From positions 1,550,001 through 1,614,000 of the forward strand of contig CM057062.1 in the NCBI GenBank assembly GCA_029945375.1: DNA of 64,000 bases. The letters run 5' to 3'. Shown piece by piece: positions 46,257 through 58,544 of the stretch (position 1 is the stretch's first letter; each line of letters opens with the position of its first letter). This stretch comes from Agaricus subrufescens (taxonomy: Eukaryota; Basidiomycota; Agaricomycetes; Agaricales; Agaricaceae). The notes below the pieces were generated by a model. It did not search any database. It was not told the DNA's origin and saw nothing but the letters and a program-made list of their open reading frames with translations. The translations under genes were made by a program, and so were the position numbers.

Positions 46257-46847
46257 ATGTCACAAGAGCCCGAGGACGTGAAGCCAAAGCTTAATTTGAC
46301 CGTTCTTTACGAGGGAGAATGTGCGTAGCAGTTCCTCCGAATACAGATCCTCCATCGTGATTGTTTCGTCGGCAGCGATTACTGTTAAAGTAAGGCCTAC
46401 CATGCAGTTTTCGAAGCTCTTTCAGGCAGCGGAGGTGTGTATTCCAAAATCTGGATTGCGTTGCGGGCCATTTTAACTCTGGCTGCAGAAACGGTTCCAA
46501 AAGGAACCTGGTGTGTCTTCAAATCCATAATGTCGGATCACGAATCTAATTAACTGTGCTCTGCAATGCGCTCTCCATCTCGTCGGCCACGACTGGCCCT
46601 CCGCTACGAATAGGCACTTTCCGATTTACCTTTGAGGGACAACGACTCAATGCGCATGACACGCCAGGAGACGTAAGTTGCGCTTCTCCCCTCGCGCATT
46701 CTATAACCTAATCTAGTTCGCTTCAGTTAAATATGGAGGATGGTGACCAAATTGATGCTCACTTGGGTCAGGTGTGCCTTTCTGTTGGTTTTTCTACTTC
46801 CTCACCACTCATTCTTGTTTTCATGTTAGGTGGGCGGTTGCTCTTAA
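46257..46847 (+). CDS. SMT3: SUMO (Smt3) precursor
   Basis: An 88-aa ubiquitin-fold modifier that is attached to target lysines by the SUMO E1-E2-E3 cascade. Exons are 46257-46320, 46376-46434, 46489-46510, 46614-46672, 46727-46771 and 46830-46847; one internal exon is only 22 nt. Characteristic pieces: KLNLTVLYEG, TVKVRPTMQF, GTFRFTFEGQRLN, DTPGDLNMEDGDQIDAHLGQ and the C-terminal Gly-Gly followed by Cys-Ser, which a Ulp-type protease would remove. The flexible N-terminal tail is unusually short (about 12 residues against 15-25 in most SUMOs). The start codon is the ATG of MSQEPEDVKPK; sequence context ACCATG is good. Identification is strong; exon joins are inferred. Confidence 0.88.
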
Positions 46848-49501
46848 TCCATCTTCTTGGGGTTTGTTTGTCGAAACCAAGAATATATCCAACCCTTGCC
46901 CCATGGATGGTGTGTATAAATGGTGTACTTGACACCCATACAATGCCGCTATACTACGTATGTTTTCTGTATAATTCGCGTTGGAATCAGATACGCTACA
47001 CAATAGAGTGGGGATAATGTTTGCTTACGATCTCAATAACTCAGATCCAGAACGTGCTGCTGACTCTTTTTCCAATATTCAATCGTAATACCTCCTCGAT
47101 TTACGACCTTTGTTCTGGAATTGAAACCATTGGGACCAAGCGAGTGGTCAAAACCGATTGGATTGTCATATACTTGTTTTGCTGAAGAATATGGAAAGGT
47201 CCGAAATGAACCTGACTAGGAAATGAGACCCCGCCAAGAAACCTATATAAAAGTTCCCCTGCTCTCGTTTTCTCTCACCTTCCTTGACCTCGAACTGTTA
47301 TCATCTACGCTGAATAACTCATTCCGAGCTTCAGCACTCTGATGCCTTACCTTCATTCCTATTGACTGCCACCTCCGTCCCCGGACAGTGAGCTTTTCCT
47401 TCCACCTACTTAGGTCGCAACACCTCATAGTGGCTTTCAATTGCCTCAGATTATCTGCGCGGTTGATGTGCAATGTAGCCGATAACACTTGGTGCGTACG
47501 CCTGGGTTTACTATCATCCGTGTGATGTGCCAACAGTCGATTTAGTTTTTTGTTGTGCCGCTGCAATGGACTTTCTCTATCGTCTGTACAGGTTTCAATG
47601 ACTGGATTTTCGTCGCCAGTACATTTTACTTATGCATGTGTGCATACAGCTAGTCGATACTATCAGCTTTGGTAGTCGTCTCCAACGCCCTTCGCCACCG
47701 ATACGCCACAATCAAAACATTATCAGTGTATGCCCACTAGACAGATTCACCTTTGCTCTATTGGTTCGCAGGTTGATCAGCGGGAGCCTTGGCACATAGT
47801 CCGGGGGTGGTGGGACTTGCTGAATGTCTTCCCCCTTTTTTTCTTGAAAATGGGATTCAATGAAGGCGAGAGCTTTGGATCATTATGCCGATGGAAGTTG
47901 ATTGCAAGTTACTGGATGTACTTTTCTTTTTCCTGTGACGTTTATATTTGAACCAATTCTTGATAGTAGATTCTATGATCATGTCGAGTATATTATCTAT
48001 CTGGGGACGCTAAGAATGATGTAGCCTGTCCTGCTCGTGTGGTGAAACAGGAGAGTCCCGTGTAGAATGCGCGACTTTGACACTAACCATGATCCAGTGC
48101 CAAAGTTGTCGTCAGTCAGTTGTGTAAGCTCGCGCTCACAACACTAACCATTCTAATTATAAGCATACATACAAAAAGCCGAGTGTATTGACATACCAGT
48201 GACACCTCCTTTCTTCCTTTTCCTTTTCTTATATACATTACCTTATTCCTCTTTGTATACCCGTATATCAAGCTCCCTCGATTTTGTACTGTCGAGACCA
48301 CTCAATATTGGTTTTGTATGAGTCGTTTGTTAGAATGAGACAAGTCGACTGTTTTGGATTGTTTATTTTATTTGAATTCACGCGTGGAATAGATTAACCA
48401 AAAATGGTGAGGACTCTACAAGGACTCCGGACACCTGCCTGGGAAGATAAAACGCGGTCCCTGATGTCTCATTTCCTAATAATAGGAAAAGTACACTTGT
48501 CCCATCAGCTCCGTCGTCTCTGGGAGATTCTATATCCTATAAGAATTAAGAACAGATGATAATCGAATATTCCTTAATCCTTGTTGAACATTTTGAAATG
48601 TTGATGAAAGAACTGATCGCGTATATCGACCGGCCTAGGAGACACCCGGTCTAATATTCCAACGAGTCAAATACAACCCAACTGCCACTCACGACCCAAT
48701 CTCCTCTCACACACACAACTCCAACAACGACACCGTATATATCCCATAAAAAAAACAACGGGTTTTTACACCTCCCAGAAAAAAAAACAGTCACAAAACC
48801 TACAACCACCATCGAAGAAACACACAAAAAAAACTTATTCTTAAAAAAAAAATCGAGTGTGGCGAACGCGTTCAACAGAGACACAGAAGGGAGGGGAGGA
48901 GGGGAGAGTTTGTTATCTACATCAATAGTAACTAATACAAATACAAAGAGAAAAAAAAGGGAGGTTCACTATACAAAGGAGCGACGACTAATCTGGCAGA
49001 AACACGGAGAGAGATCGAGAGAGAAAAAAGTTAACAAAAAAAACAAAACAAAAAATAGAAAAAAAAAATAGAAAAAAAAGACTAAAAGAAAACAATTAAG
49101 TCTAATACAAGTCGTCACGTCGTCAATTCAATTCATGTGTATGTGTATGCACAAAAAATGAAAATGCAACCCAGAGATGTCAAAGAGAGAGAAAGAGAGA
49201 AAGAACGTGAGCACGTGAGAATTGCAAAGAGTGAATGGAAGATGAGATCCACAGAAAGATGTAACACAACAACAGCAAAAAGGTGTGAAGACGTAAAGAG
49301 AAAAGGAAGAGATGCACGAGGGGTAGAAGAAGAAGAAGAATCTACACACAGCAGAGTATAGATACCCAACAGTAAGAAAAAGAAAAAGAAAAAAAAGAGA
49401 CAGAAATTAGGATTACAGTTGCGATTATGAGCAAACAAAAGAGTGCGATGTAGACTATTGAAAGGTCATACATTATTGAATCATCGATTCAACGTCCTCG
49501 C
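46848..49501. other. Gene-poor region with A-rich DCP1 3' flank
   Basis: About 2.6 kb. A TATATAAAAG near 47242 precedes a leader-like stretch but no clear gene. From 48740 to 49400 the plus strand is A-rich, the presumed 3' UTR/terminator side of DCP1 on the minus strand. An end of the 33464-type element sits at 48391-48433. Confidence 0.45.
48391..48433 (-). repeat. Solo end related to the 33464-33972 element
   Basis: Read on the minus strand it begins TGTCCGGAGTCCTTGTAG and continues into a TTTGGTTAA block, matching the terminal repeat at 33464. No second end was found nearby. Confidence 0.5.
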
Positions 49502-52326
49502 TCAAGCAGACTGAGCTTGAGAATAATACCTCTTCCACAACGTATTTGCAAACTCTGGATCAGTCTACAAACACAAATCAGAAACGCAAAAAAAAATCAT
49601 AAATTATAAAAGTTAACGTACCTGGATAAGTGTCAATACTTCCCTGACAAACTTATTCCTCTCTTGAGCAGTAGGTTTTCTATGTTCCGGTTGTTCGGAT
49701 AAACTAGTTAATAAAGTTGAAAGCACTTTTTCAGGGTGTACGGGTCCCATCGTCGTGGTATCTGCAGGTAATTGTTGTTCACCCTCAATGTTACCTGTAC
49801 CATCACCAGCGGTAACAGGTTTTTTCATCTTCCTCCTATTCCTCTTCTTCTTCTTCACGCTTCCGTTAATACCATTACTCTCGCCAGAAACAGAAACCTC
49901 TTCATCGCCACCGGTCGTCGCCGCAGAAGGAATCTCCGTCGGAGGAGGTGAAGGCGAAGCAGGCGGTGAATCTTCACTGAACGTCACAGGTACCGGTACA
50001 AACTTCCCATTCAGATTCATCATCATCCCCGCCCCATTCTCCTTTACCTCCACATTGCCACCATTGCTAGCATTAGTAGGGTAAGCACCTCCCCCAAAAT
50101 TCGCATTCAACTCTTCCTTAGTCGGGAAGTCCCAACTTTGTTCGATAGCTTTTTTCTCCCTTGCAGCAGCCTCTAATTTTTCCTGTTTATTCTTCTTCTT
50201 ATCTTTCTTCTTCTTCCCTTGCGTCGTCGTCGTCGCCACTGCGTCTTCTCTCCCAGAAGACACGGCGGTCGCGCCATTTTGATTACTCGACCCTCCAGTT
50301 GAAGAACGCAGCTTTTGTTGGCGTTTCTGCGCACGTAAAAATGCAGCAGGATCGCTTAACGCGCTCATATCCTCCCAATCCAACTCAACAATATCATTCT
50401 GTCCTTCACCCTTTTCGTCCTCCCCACTGGTGCTTTCTTGCGGATGGCGAGGATAAGGCCATAATTCCGAGTTTGGTTCAAAGGGAACCAAAGGACGTCC
50501 ATTCCGAGGTTTCGTTTCTTCATTGGTATGACCACTGAGAGCAGCAGCAACAGCAGTGACTTTGGCATTAGCGGACAACGTAGCCGAGTTGATATTTTGT
50601 ACATGTTGATTGTTCAGGAATGTTTGCCTTGGTGTCGCGTCTCCATGAGCCGACATCCCTTGCCCAACGCCCGTGCCCATATTCTTCGAGGCCGAGTCTG
50701 GAAACTGGTGGTGCGGTGGGTGCGGTGGGTGGTTCAAGGGCGCTCGGATTTGAATCGGCACGGATCGTCCTAATGCTTGAGCAGCAATGGCTCCGAGACC
50801 ACCTTTGCCGCCGCCACTGCCATCAGAACTGGATCCAGCGTGACTGTCATCTTCATTGTCCCCGTCCCTAGAACTAGGATGTGAAGGGGAATGACGAATG
50901 TTCGCAACGCCAGGACCGTCGATGGCATCGACGCCCCGAGAAGAACCGGAATAAGAAGCTATAGAGGATGCAGCTGAGGGAGTGCGCGAGGGTGGAAGAC
51001 CAAGCAACGAACCGATGACATTTGGACTTAGGACTTGAGGGGAGGGTAAGACTTTTGATTTCGGCGTGAGCAGGTGAGCAGGAATAGGGTTTTGTGGAAC
51101 TATCGACGGATGGGAATACGATGATGAAGATGGTGCCGGCGCTGCCGGCGGTTGTTGCTGTTGCTGTTGTAATGGATTGGGGCCAGATGCAGATGCAAAG
51201 ATTGAGTCGAGGAGACCGATACCAGTCGATTGCGGAGGCGGTGGCGGACTAGGGAGAGCACCAGGTGGGTGTGCCTGTGGGTACGTCGAGGGACCTGCTC
51301 CAGCGAAGAGCGACTGAAGCGACATTGACGACATGGAGGTAGGGGCCGAGATCGCCGATTGCGCAACTTGTGCATTTTGCGATGGTTGCGGCAGGAACTT
51401 GGCAAAGAGCTTGTCCAGATCGGATAGTCCGTTCGCAGGGGCGGTTGGAAGCGAGTGTTGGAGATCAGATTGTTCGGGGTCACCCTCTGGCACAAGCGGA
51501 TGAGGCATGTTTGATCAAGTCACAAGACCATACGCTATCTCACCAGTGAAGGATGACGTGTTTGTGCGGTTGTATGGATTGACAGGGGGTGGCCGGTCTG
51601 GACCGTAGCGGTAGTGCTCGGGATAGGGAACGTTCTTCTTGATGTAGGACTGCAATCTACCGAGGGGTGAGTGACCTGGGCGGAAGGAGAGACAGAAAGA
51701 CATGCCTGGGCAGTACGTGCTGCAACGACTCGCTGCTATCGGTGGAAAACGTCCAGAGACCGATCGTCTGCGACTCCCCCTTTTCAGCAGAGGTCGGAGC
51801 TTCGGCATAGGCATATATATCGGAGAATTTTTCAGGGGGAGTCGAGGAAAGCCTCTGCTGGATGGCGTCGAGCCTGGCAGCGGTATAGTGGGGATATGAT
51901 CTGAGCATGACATAGCCGCTGTGGGCCGTGATGTCGTCTTCCGGGTAGAGGCGCTGGACGTAGTCTTCCATGCCTACACGGTTGAGGATGTAGAAGCCGT
52001 AGGGGGGGTACGACTCTCTGGAGGCGGATGAGAAGAGGACCTGAAGAGAAAAAAGAGACGGACCGTTCGAAGAGAAACATGCTGCCCTCGTAGCCCTGCT
52101 TCTCCCACTTCTTGCCGTTGTGGTGGTAGACGCAGACGTGGCTGAACTGGTCGAAAATAGAGATGATGGAGGGGTCCCTGCGGCGGAGGACCTTGAGATT
52201 CGAGTGGTATCTGGACGCGGGGGACATGCGGGCATTTGGCGGCGGGGCGCTGGCGGACGCGGAGAGCTGGCTGCGGTGTTTCTGGCCGCGGGTCTGCTGC
52301 GGCGACGACGTGCGGCTCTGCGACAT
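49502..52326 (-). CDS. DCP1: mRNA-decapping enzyme subunit 1
   Basis: An 871-aa activator of the Dcp2 decapping enzyme, acting in cytoplasmic P-bodies. Exons are 52064-52326, 51706-52017, 51544-51656, 49622-51486 and 49502-49564. The EVH1 domain occupies about residues 30-170, with SRYHSNLKVLRRRDPSIISI, FSHVCVYHHNGKKWEKQGYEG and GFYILNRVGMEDY. Next is a long Pro/Ser/Gln-rich low-complexity region (polyQ near codon 360), a coiled, basic KKKKDKKKNKQ patch, and a conserved C-terminal helix (KFVREVLTLIQTDPEFANTLW), probably the trimerisation or Dcp2-binding segment. The second intron appears to begin GC (AG|GCATGT). The start codon is only 71 bp from that of a divergent MYND gene, so the two share a very short promoter. 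Confidence 0.9.
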
Positions 52327-52397
52327 GGCGGCCACCGTCAGCGTTCTGTTGTCCTTTGTTTGTTTCTTCCACAAAACATAGCGCAGTCAAATCTTCA

Positions 52398-53165
52398 ATG
52401 CCCCTCGATCTACGAGACAAGGTGCAATTCTCCTCGCCAGCCCATTTCCCCCACTGACTGGCTCGCTACAGGAGCTGTTCCCGCCCTTTGGCGACTTGCC
52501 GGACGACGACCTGTGACGGCTACAACACAGACTACTTCGACTTTGACAGTCAGTCTGGCATCGTCCAACCCACCCACCACTGGTGCCTCCTCGTAGAAAT
52601 CACCCAGATCGTCCCCTACATCCGTCCGACGTACTACGGCAAGGATGTCGATGGAAACACGGTATTCGTCGTCTTCTACACAGACGATCGTTCCCCCCAG
52701 ATCGCCCGCGACTGCGGCGTCGGAGATACTTTAGCCCTCATGTACGCTGAAAGCCACATGTTCACCGACGGACAGGTAGGCGTTCGAATTGAATCAGACG
52801 AATATGTAAAAGTATGTTTTGCACACCACAATCTGGCGGAAGGTGTACCCACTCTGTTAGCTGTTCCACTCCAGCCTTCAAGATGTCTTTCGCATCGGCG
52901 AACTACTCGACTCAAACATGTCCTCTTGTCACCTTTGTGACAAGCCAGCGAAATCCCAGTGCAAAGGCTGCGACGTCAGGTATTGCACCAGGGTATGTCT
53001 ATCCACTCCTCCACGTCCCTACTCGCTACTTACTTTCTGTCACTGTAGGACTGCCAGGTCGCCGACTGGAAACCCAGGCACAAGAATGAATGCCGGATAG
53101 GCAGATACCTCAAACAGTGGAAGTCCTTCGATTGGTGGGACTTCGACACCTATGAATCTTTCTGA
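52398..53165 (+). pseudogene. MYND-type zinc-finger gene, copy 1, with a frame break
   Basis: A paralogue of the intact gene at 59623-60431. Proposed exons are 52398-52421, 52472-52811, 52861-52992 and 53049-53165. The second exon carries one nucleotide more than fits, so MPLDLRDK-ELFPPFGDLP is out of frame with the following DGYNTDYFDFD; a stop lies just after the break near 52515. From there on the frame is open and well conserved: HHWC.LVEIT, YYGKDV, DDRSPQIARDCGVGDTLALMYAESH and a canonical C6HC MYND finger (CHLCDKPAKSQCKGCDVRYC...CQVADWKPRHKNEC), ending WWDFDTYESF. It may be a recent pseudogene or may use an unrecognised first exon. MYND fingers usually bind Pro-rich peptides. Confidence 0.6.
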
Positions 53166-53735
53166 ACGCTGCCTTCTCTTTCGGCTACTTTACGTCCTAC
53201 CGTTATAATCTTGCGAGCGATGACATAAGATAACCCTACCTTCTGTGAATCCGACGTCAAAAATGGACACATCCCAGGACCTAATATACTGCACGCAATG
53301 CAAAGTACACGACCCTTGAACGGAATACATTTATATTTGAGCAATCTATTCTTAGAAATCGACCTGGCCATATATGACTGGCATATATGCGCCCACTTCA
53401 CTACACAACATGAATGAGGGACGACACGTCTCGTCGGCCTTTGAAGGCGAATGCAAGTCTATTGCCACAATTGAATGCCGCGTAGTCACGACGTTGATGT
53501 AAGAGGTAAAACCCGGGCATAGACTCATTCCTATATCGAGGCAACGCGCTTCAGACCCAGACGTTCTGCAAGTCAAAACCCCTGGCCCGGTGTACTGATA
53601 TCTCCAACGTATAGAACGAGACGAACCCTTCAAACTCTAGACTACGAGCCCCAAGGCCCCAGCGTCGACAGTCCCAGTCAAGCAGTGAGCTATTAGTACT
53701 ATTAGTGGTCGCCTTCGCCTTCGTTGTCATAAACA
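53035..53735 (+). repeat. Segmental duplication, copy A
   Basis: The last MYND exon plus several hundred bp downstream is repeated in direct orientation at about 58545-59400. Shared stretches include CTTGAACGGAATACATTTAT, TCTATTCTTAGAAATCGACC and GGGACGACACGTCTCGTC. Confidence 0.75.
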
Positions 53736-53783
53736 TTGCGAAATATGATTTTTTTTATCTTGGAAACAATCAAGGAAGCTACT

Positions 53784-56700
53784 TTATTCTGTGGAGAGTC
53801 GTCCAGTCTGAGCCATAGCCTGTCTCAAAACAACCTCCAACGCATCAAATCTTTTTTCGGTATAGGCCTCCAGCTTATTCAATCTCTCCTCCACCTGTGC
53901 ATCCAACTTATTCAATCTCTCCTCGAGCTTCGTCATTCGACTTTCCAACCCTGTTTCAGTAGCCGCAAAGCCGTCGGAGATCTTGTGTTCCACCATGATG
54001 AGACGTTGTTCTAGGGCGTAGAGACGCTCTTCTGTGGTCAATGACTGCTTGGAATGAGAGGTATCCCTGACGCGAACGAGGGGATGAGACAGAGAATGCG
54101 AAGGGGAGGGGCCACTAGGGAGAGTTGGAAGGCATTTCGCGTCGCATGCGTTACACACGAACGTCTCATTCTCTATTTGCATTGGGTAAGGATGGAGCTG
54201 GATACTCGATGGTAATAAATGTTACGCACTGCACATCACACATGCCCAGCAAGGTGGCATGACGTTTTCGGCGCAACAGGCACACGATACCTTGTGCGGG
54301 GCTTCTACATCCGTATCCTCGTCTGGACATGAGGCGTTGGCTTCCAATGCCCTGAATAGATTCTTCATTCTTTCTATGGTATCTCTCGCATTCGCTACTA
54401 CTCTCGGAAGTTGGAAGTCATGCAGCGTCTGCTCGACCTTGACTACCGTATGAGATACATCGTGAACAAAGCCTTCCCTGGTAGGCGTTCTGTCGGCGCA
54501 AGTCGAGCATAAATCGATGTTATCTGAGAGGTCATCGGACATGCAGGTAATGCAGAAATATCGAGCTTTTGTGATGCTGCGTTCGCACCAATCACATATC
54601 CAACCCCTGTCCCCTGGATGAGTCAAATTAACAAGCTACATGGAGGATACTTACAGGTGCCAACGTAACTTCCGAATCTCGAAGTCGGCTAGAGCTTGGT
54701 AGAGCCTTGCCTCACTTGGATCCAGTTTTCGACGTAAGCTATCTAATTCTCCTTTTTCCTCGACACTCAACGGTTTCTGAGGCGTAAGTTCCCTATTCAC
54801 AATTAATGACCGGGTGCCCAGCTCAACGTATCGTTTACGCTCTGTAGCTCTCTCTTCTAGGAATGTACGAGACCATAGTTTTTGCTGGACCATATGTCGT
54901 ACCGCAGCGGATGCAAAACTCCATCGTGCTCTGGCTGCATCTTCAGCAAGGGCGTCGTCTGTGTAACGGTATCTAATGAGGGAGGGAAGGATTTTTGTCA
55001 AAGAGAATTCATGATACTTGACATTTTCTGGATCCCCCACTTCCCCTCGGTCGGTCCATTGGGCGATGATTACACCTGTCAGAGCGTCTAAGATGCCACG
55101 GCATGATCTTTGCATACCATCCTCATCATCTGCGACCTTGAAAGAGAAATCGTACTTGCCCCGGGCCCCAGGATCTGGCGGGAGGACAGAACCGGAGAAT
55201 TTGAAAGTATCGGTAAAGGATTCACCTTTTCCAGTGATATCCTTGCCATCTGAGACTAAAATCGAGATGCGAAGAACAAAGGTAATCGTATCTGCCCCCT
55301 CAAGCAGCTGATTATGTCCTGTCCATGTTCCTTCGAGTGGATGAGGGTATGGCAGATATTGACGACGATGGGGTTCGAATTCAAAATAATCCGTTGACTG
55401 GAACCCGTCTCGATAGCCATATTTCAAAATATCATGGGATATGCCGGTGAGTGCGTCTTCAATAGTGTCCTTGGTAGCAATTTCATGTGGCCCATATATC
55501 CTAAATTCTTCATCGTTCCAAGTATCGAAGATAATCTGTGCTGGATTTCTTTCAATATTACCATAGGAGAGTTGGAACTAACTAATCATCAGAATATCTT
55601 CCGAGGCTGCTTAGGGAAAACCCACTAGACCGCATGCGAAATTACCCAGGCGAGCTTTAATATCGGAGTGTGTTTGTTTGAATACAGCTGTACAGGCAAT
55701 GAGTACAAGCGCGAGCTAGGGATGAATGTACCACGCGCCTTCGATGTTTACGATCCTGGCATCAATAGCTGAAAAAACACAAAAAATAGAATCGCTATGT
55801 GAAAAAAGTTCATTTTCATCAAGAACATGTTTGTGGGCTAATTTCAGGACCTGGAGGTGCCGCTTGAGTAGAAGATAGATGAGTGGATAAACGAACTTTG
55901 ATGGTACTCATAAGCAAATGACTCAACACAGATGAATGGTAGGTGCTCACTTGTTCAATTCGACCTTCGCCGGTCACTAGTGATACCGTAGCAGCTGTAT
56001 CTAGCTCATAACCGACCTTGTGTAGACTCTTTTCAAGTCGCTTCTCTTCCGCAGTCGTATACATTTCTGTATAACGCACTAGATCCCGATTCAACGATGT
56101 CGCCAGATTGACAGGTTTTGTAGACCGGAGGAGCAATTCAATACGAAAGAAAGAAGCAAACAGGTATTCATCCGCTCCCTGTCGATTTGAAGGCATGACA
56201 TAGCGAAGCGTCTCGAACATAGATCGTATAAGTCCATAAATCTTCTGCTTGTATTGCGTGATGCTGATCTGCCAACCTGTGTAACACGAGCAGGTGAGAT
56301 CGTAAGCGTTACTTTTTAAGAAGAAATAAGCCTACCAGCAGCCCAGAATGCGAACCATTCAGGAAGACTCCAACCAGCGGGACGCTTTTCGACAAAAGTG
56401 TTCAATTCTTTGATACTAATAAAACCAGTACCGTCATCATCGACAGCTTCCAAGATAGACTGCACGTAAGCAGCGTTGATGTATTCAAGCGCCCATTCTT
56501 TTGGGGGAGGCAACTGACTTGATCTCGCCGATATTGGGGAAGGAAGAATTTTTTGGTCGATAAGGGGAGCACTTATTCCGTTGCGCTGATCTGCGTAGTA
56601 GTCATGTAGATTGAGGACAAAGGTTCGAGCCTTTACTCTTCCTTTCCAACCCATGTCTTTCCATAGTTTCCTCAAATCCTTTTGATCATTTTAGCGTTAC

Positions 56701-58091
56701 TTCTAAGTTATACAAATCAAGAACATACCGGATCGTTGATACGATCATGCGCGCCGGCAGTTAGGGCGGTGATGAGGTGGTCGGATTGTTGACGCATCAT
56801 CTCACTCAGCTGTGTCTTCTGCATGTCAAGCTTGCGTTCGAATAAGAGCCAATTCCTAGCGAAGGTTTCATCCACATCCTCCCTCATTTCTTTCAGGAGG
56901 CGTTCTCGAATCTTTAGTAGATCATAGGATCTCCGACCAGAACCACCACTTCGGCCGGAGATACGTGATACAGATTCACCACTTTTTTCAACGAGTTCTC
57001 CCAAATACTCCTCGTTCATAAGGCAAGCCTGTATGCCACCATGTTCTTCTATGTGTTTTTGGACATCCCGTTCACGAGGAGTGTCAAGTTTGCGAAATAT
57101 CACGGTCATATCGAGATTCTTGCGAATCGACTCCAACATTTCGCCATGATGATGAAGCATCGCATTGGTGGCATCAACACCGATTGTTGTATGGAGTGAG
57201 AGAGAAAGCATCAGGGTAGATTTATGAGCCACAAATTTCTGGGCAAATCCAGCGAGTCGATTTTCATAAACGCTTGCCTTGACAGTCCGTGCTAGACCAA
57301 ATGAGCCAACCATACGAACTACATACATCAGGAATCAGACATACCAAGAAAGCTTTTCTTGAGATAAGCATCACAGGCAGAGCCGCATTGTTTGATATCT
57401 GTAGCTACTTGAAGCATGAAGTTTCCGAGACGGTTCGCGATGCTAGTATCTCCATCTCCCGCTACCTCGCCTCGAACATGACGGAGTCTGTGAAACAATG
57501 AGCCAACTGTAAACACAAAGCAAACACAGACGACTCACTCAAAGAATACGATCATCAGTTCTTGCATTTGAACTTTTACAGCAAGCACTTTTCGATCGTT
57601 GTCTCTTCTCGAGAGATCCATAGTTATCACAAGGGCAAATGCGGTCGTAGCAACTAGAAGCAAGATCGATTAGGTTTCAATACACTAAAATTCGCAACAA
57701 CGTACTGCCAACAAAAGGATGAATTTGTCCTAGGGCATGAAGGCCTTTTACAATTATCTTCGCGGTATCCTGAAATCCATTTACTGAATCTTCTATGTGT
57801 TTGAGAGTATCGCCATCGTCGCCGGATCTTGACGTAAATAAATCAGAATTTTGAGACACGAAATCATTGACAACTTTGAGAGGATTGAACTGATCGCTAA
57901 CCAAGCTTTGCTCTGGAGGGGATATCAACAACAAAGCAAAGAAAGTGATAACTAACAGACATCATACCAAGAAGGCCTGGATCTTTCGGCTCCGGCAACA
58001 CGCGATTCTTGTGAGAGTCGGCTGTTTGTAAGGCAGGACGTAAGTGCTGATTATGATCGGTGACGCTACCCCGAAAATGTGCGTCGCCCAT
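53784..58091 (-). CDS. Large EF-hand and ZZ zinc-finger protein
   Basis: A 1,217-aa protein from 11 exons: 57968-58091, 57706-57912, 57539-57653, 57345-57487, 56729-57291, 56336-56678, 55951-56276, 55752-55895, 54655-55577, 54230-54606 and 53784-54172. All phases agree. An N-terminal helical region (about 40-330) has the block LGQIHPFVG..TTAFALVI followed by RRDNDRKVLAVKVQMQELM, reminiscent of helical N-terminal domains of fungal NLR-like proteins. Next come a single EF-hand with a good 12-residue Ca loop (DDDGTGFISIKE), a beta-rich segment (LEGTWTGHNQLL), a ZZ finger (CDWC...CITC...LCSTC...HDVSH), a second Cys-pair motif, and a C-terminal heptad coiled coil (RLNKLDAQVEERLNKLEAYTEKRF). There is no NTPase motif. 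Possibly a Ca-responsive scaffold; the intron at 55578-55751 is the least sure. Confidence 0.7.
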
Positions 58092-58544
58092 TGTCGGTAG
58101 TAATGGTGTGAGAGTAGTGAAGCGCGCGCTCGGCTTGGCTCTGGCCTGAGCACAGGTTTGTCCATCAGCAAACCGGCTCAATGATGGTTTTGGCGCATAC
58201 TATGGGCAATAGTCGAATAACGCTTGAAACTCACACGCCCAGTCGTTTCGAACACACATCCCGTCATGTGTCTAAATCTCACGGTCCTTATATATTCATC
58301 ATAACATACTAGATATATACGCAGGAACAGTATGACAGTACTTTCAAAGCGGGACTTCACTGCTACAGTTTTATATGTCGGAAATTAAATGAAACTTGAT
58401 CCCATCGGTCAGGGCACCGGCTAGATCCATATGGATCTGACCAATGTAAATAGATCGAGTTGCTAAATCAAGGGAGGTGCCGAACGATGTGATCAATAGG
58501 TTCAGGGTCCGACTTGACTAAATTCTAACTTTCTAAAACTTGTG

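Noticed and set aside
47243..47566. 107-residue minus-strand frame below a TATATAAAAG motif
   Set aside because: It has no ATG start, no recognisable content, and the TATA-like motif is on the opposite strand; a decayed LTR was considered but no pair was found.
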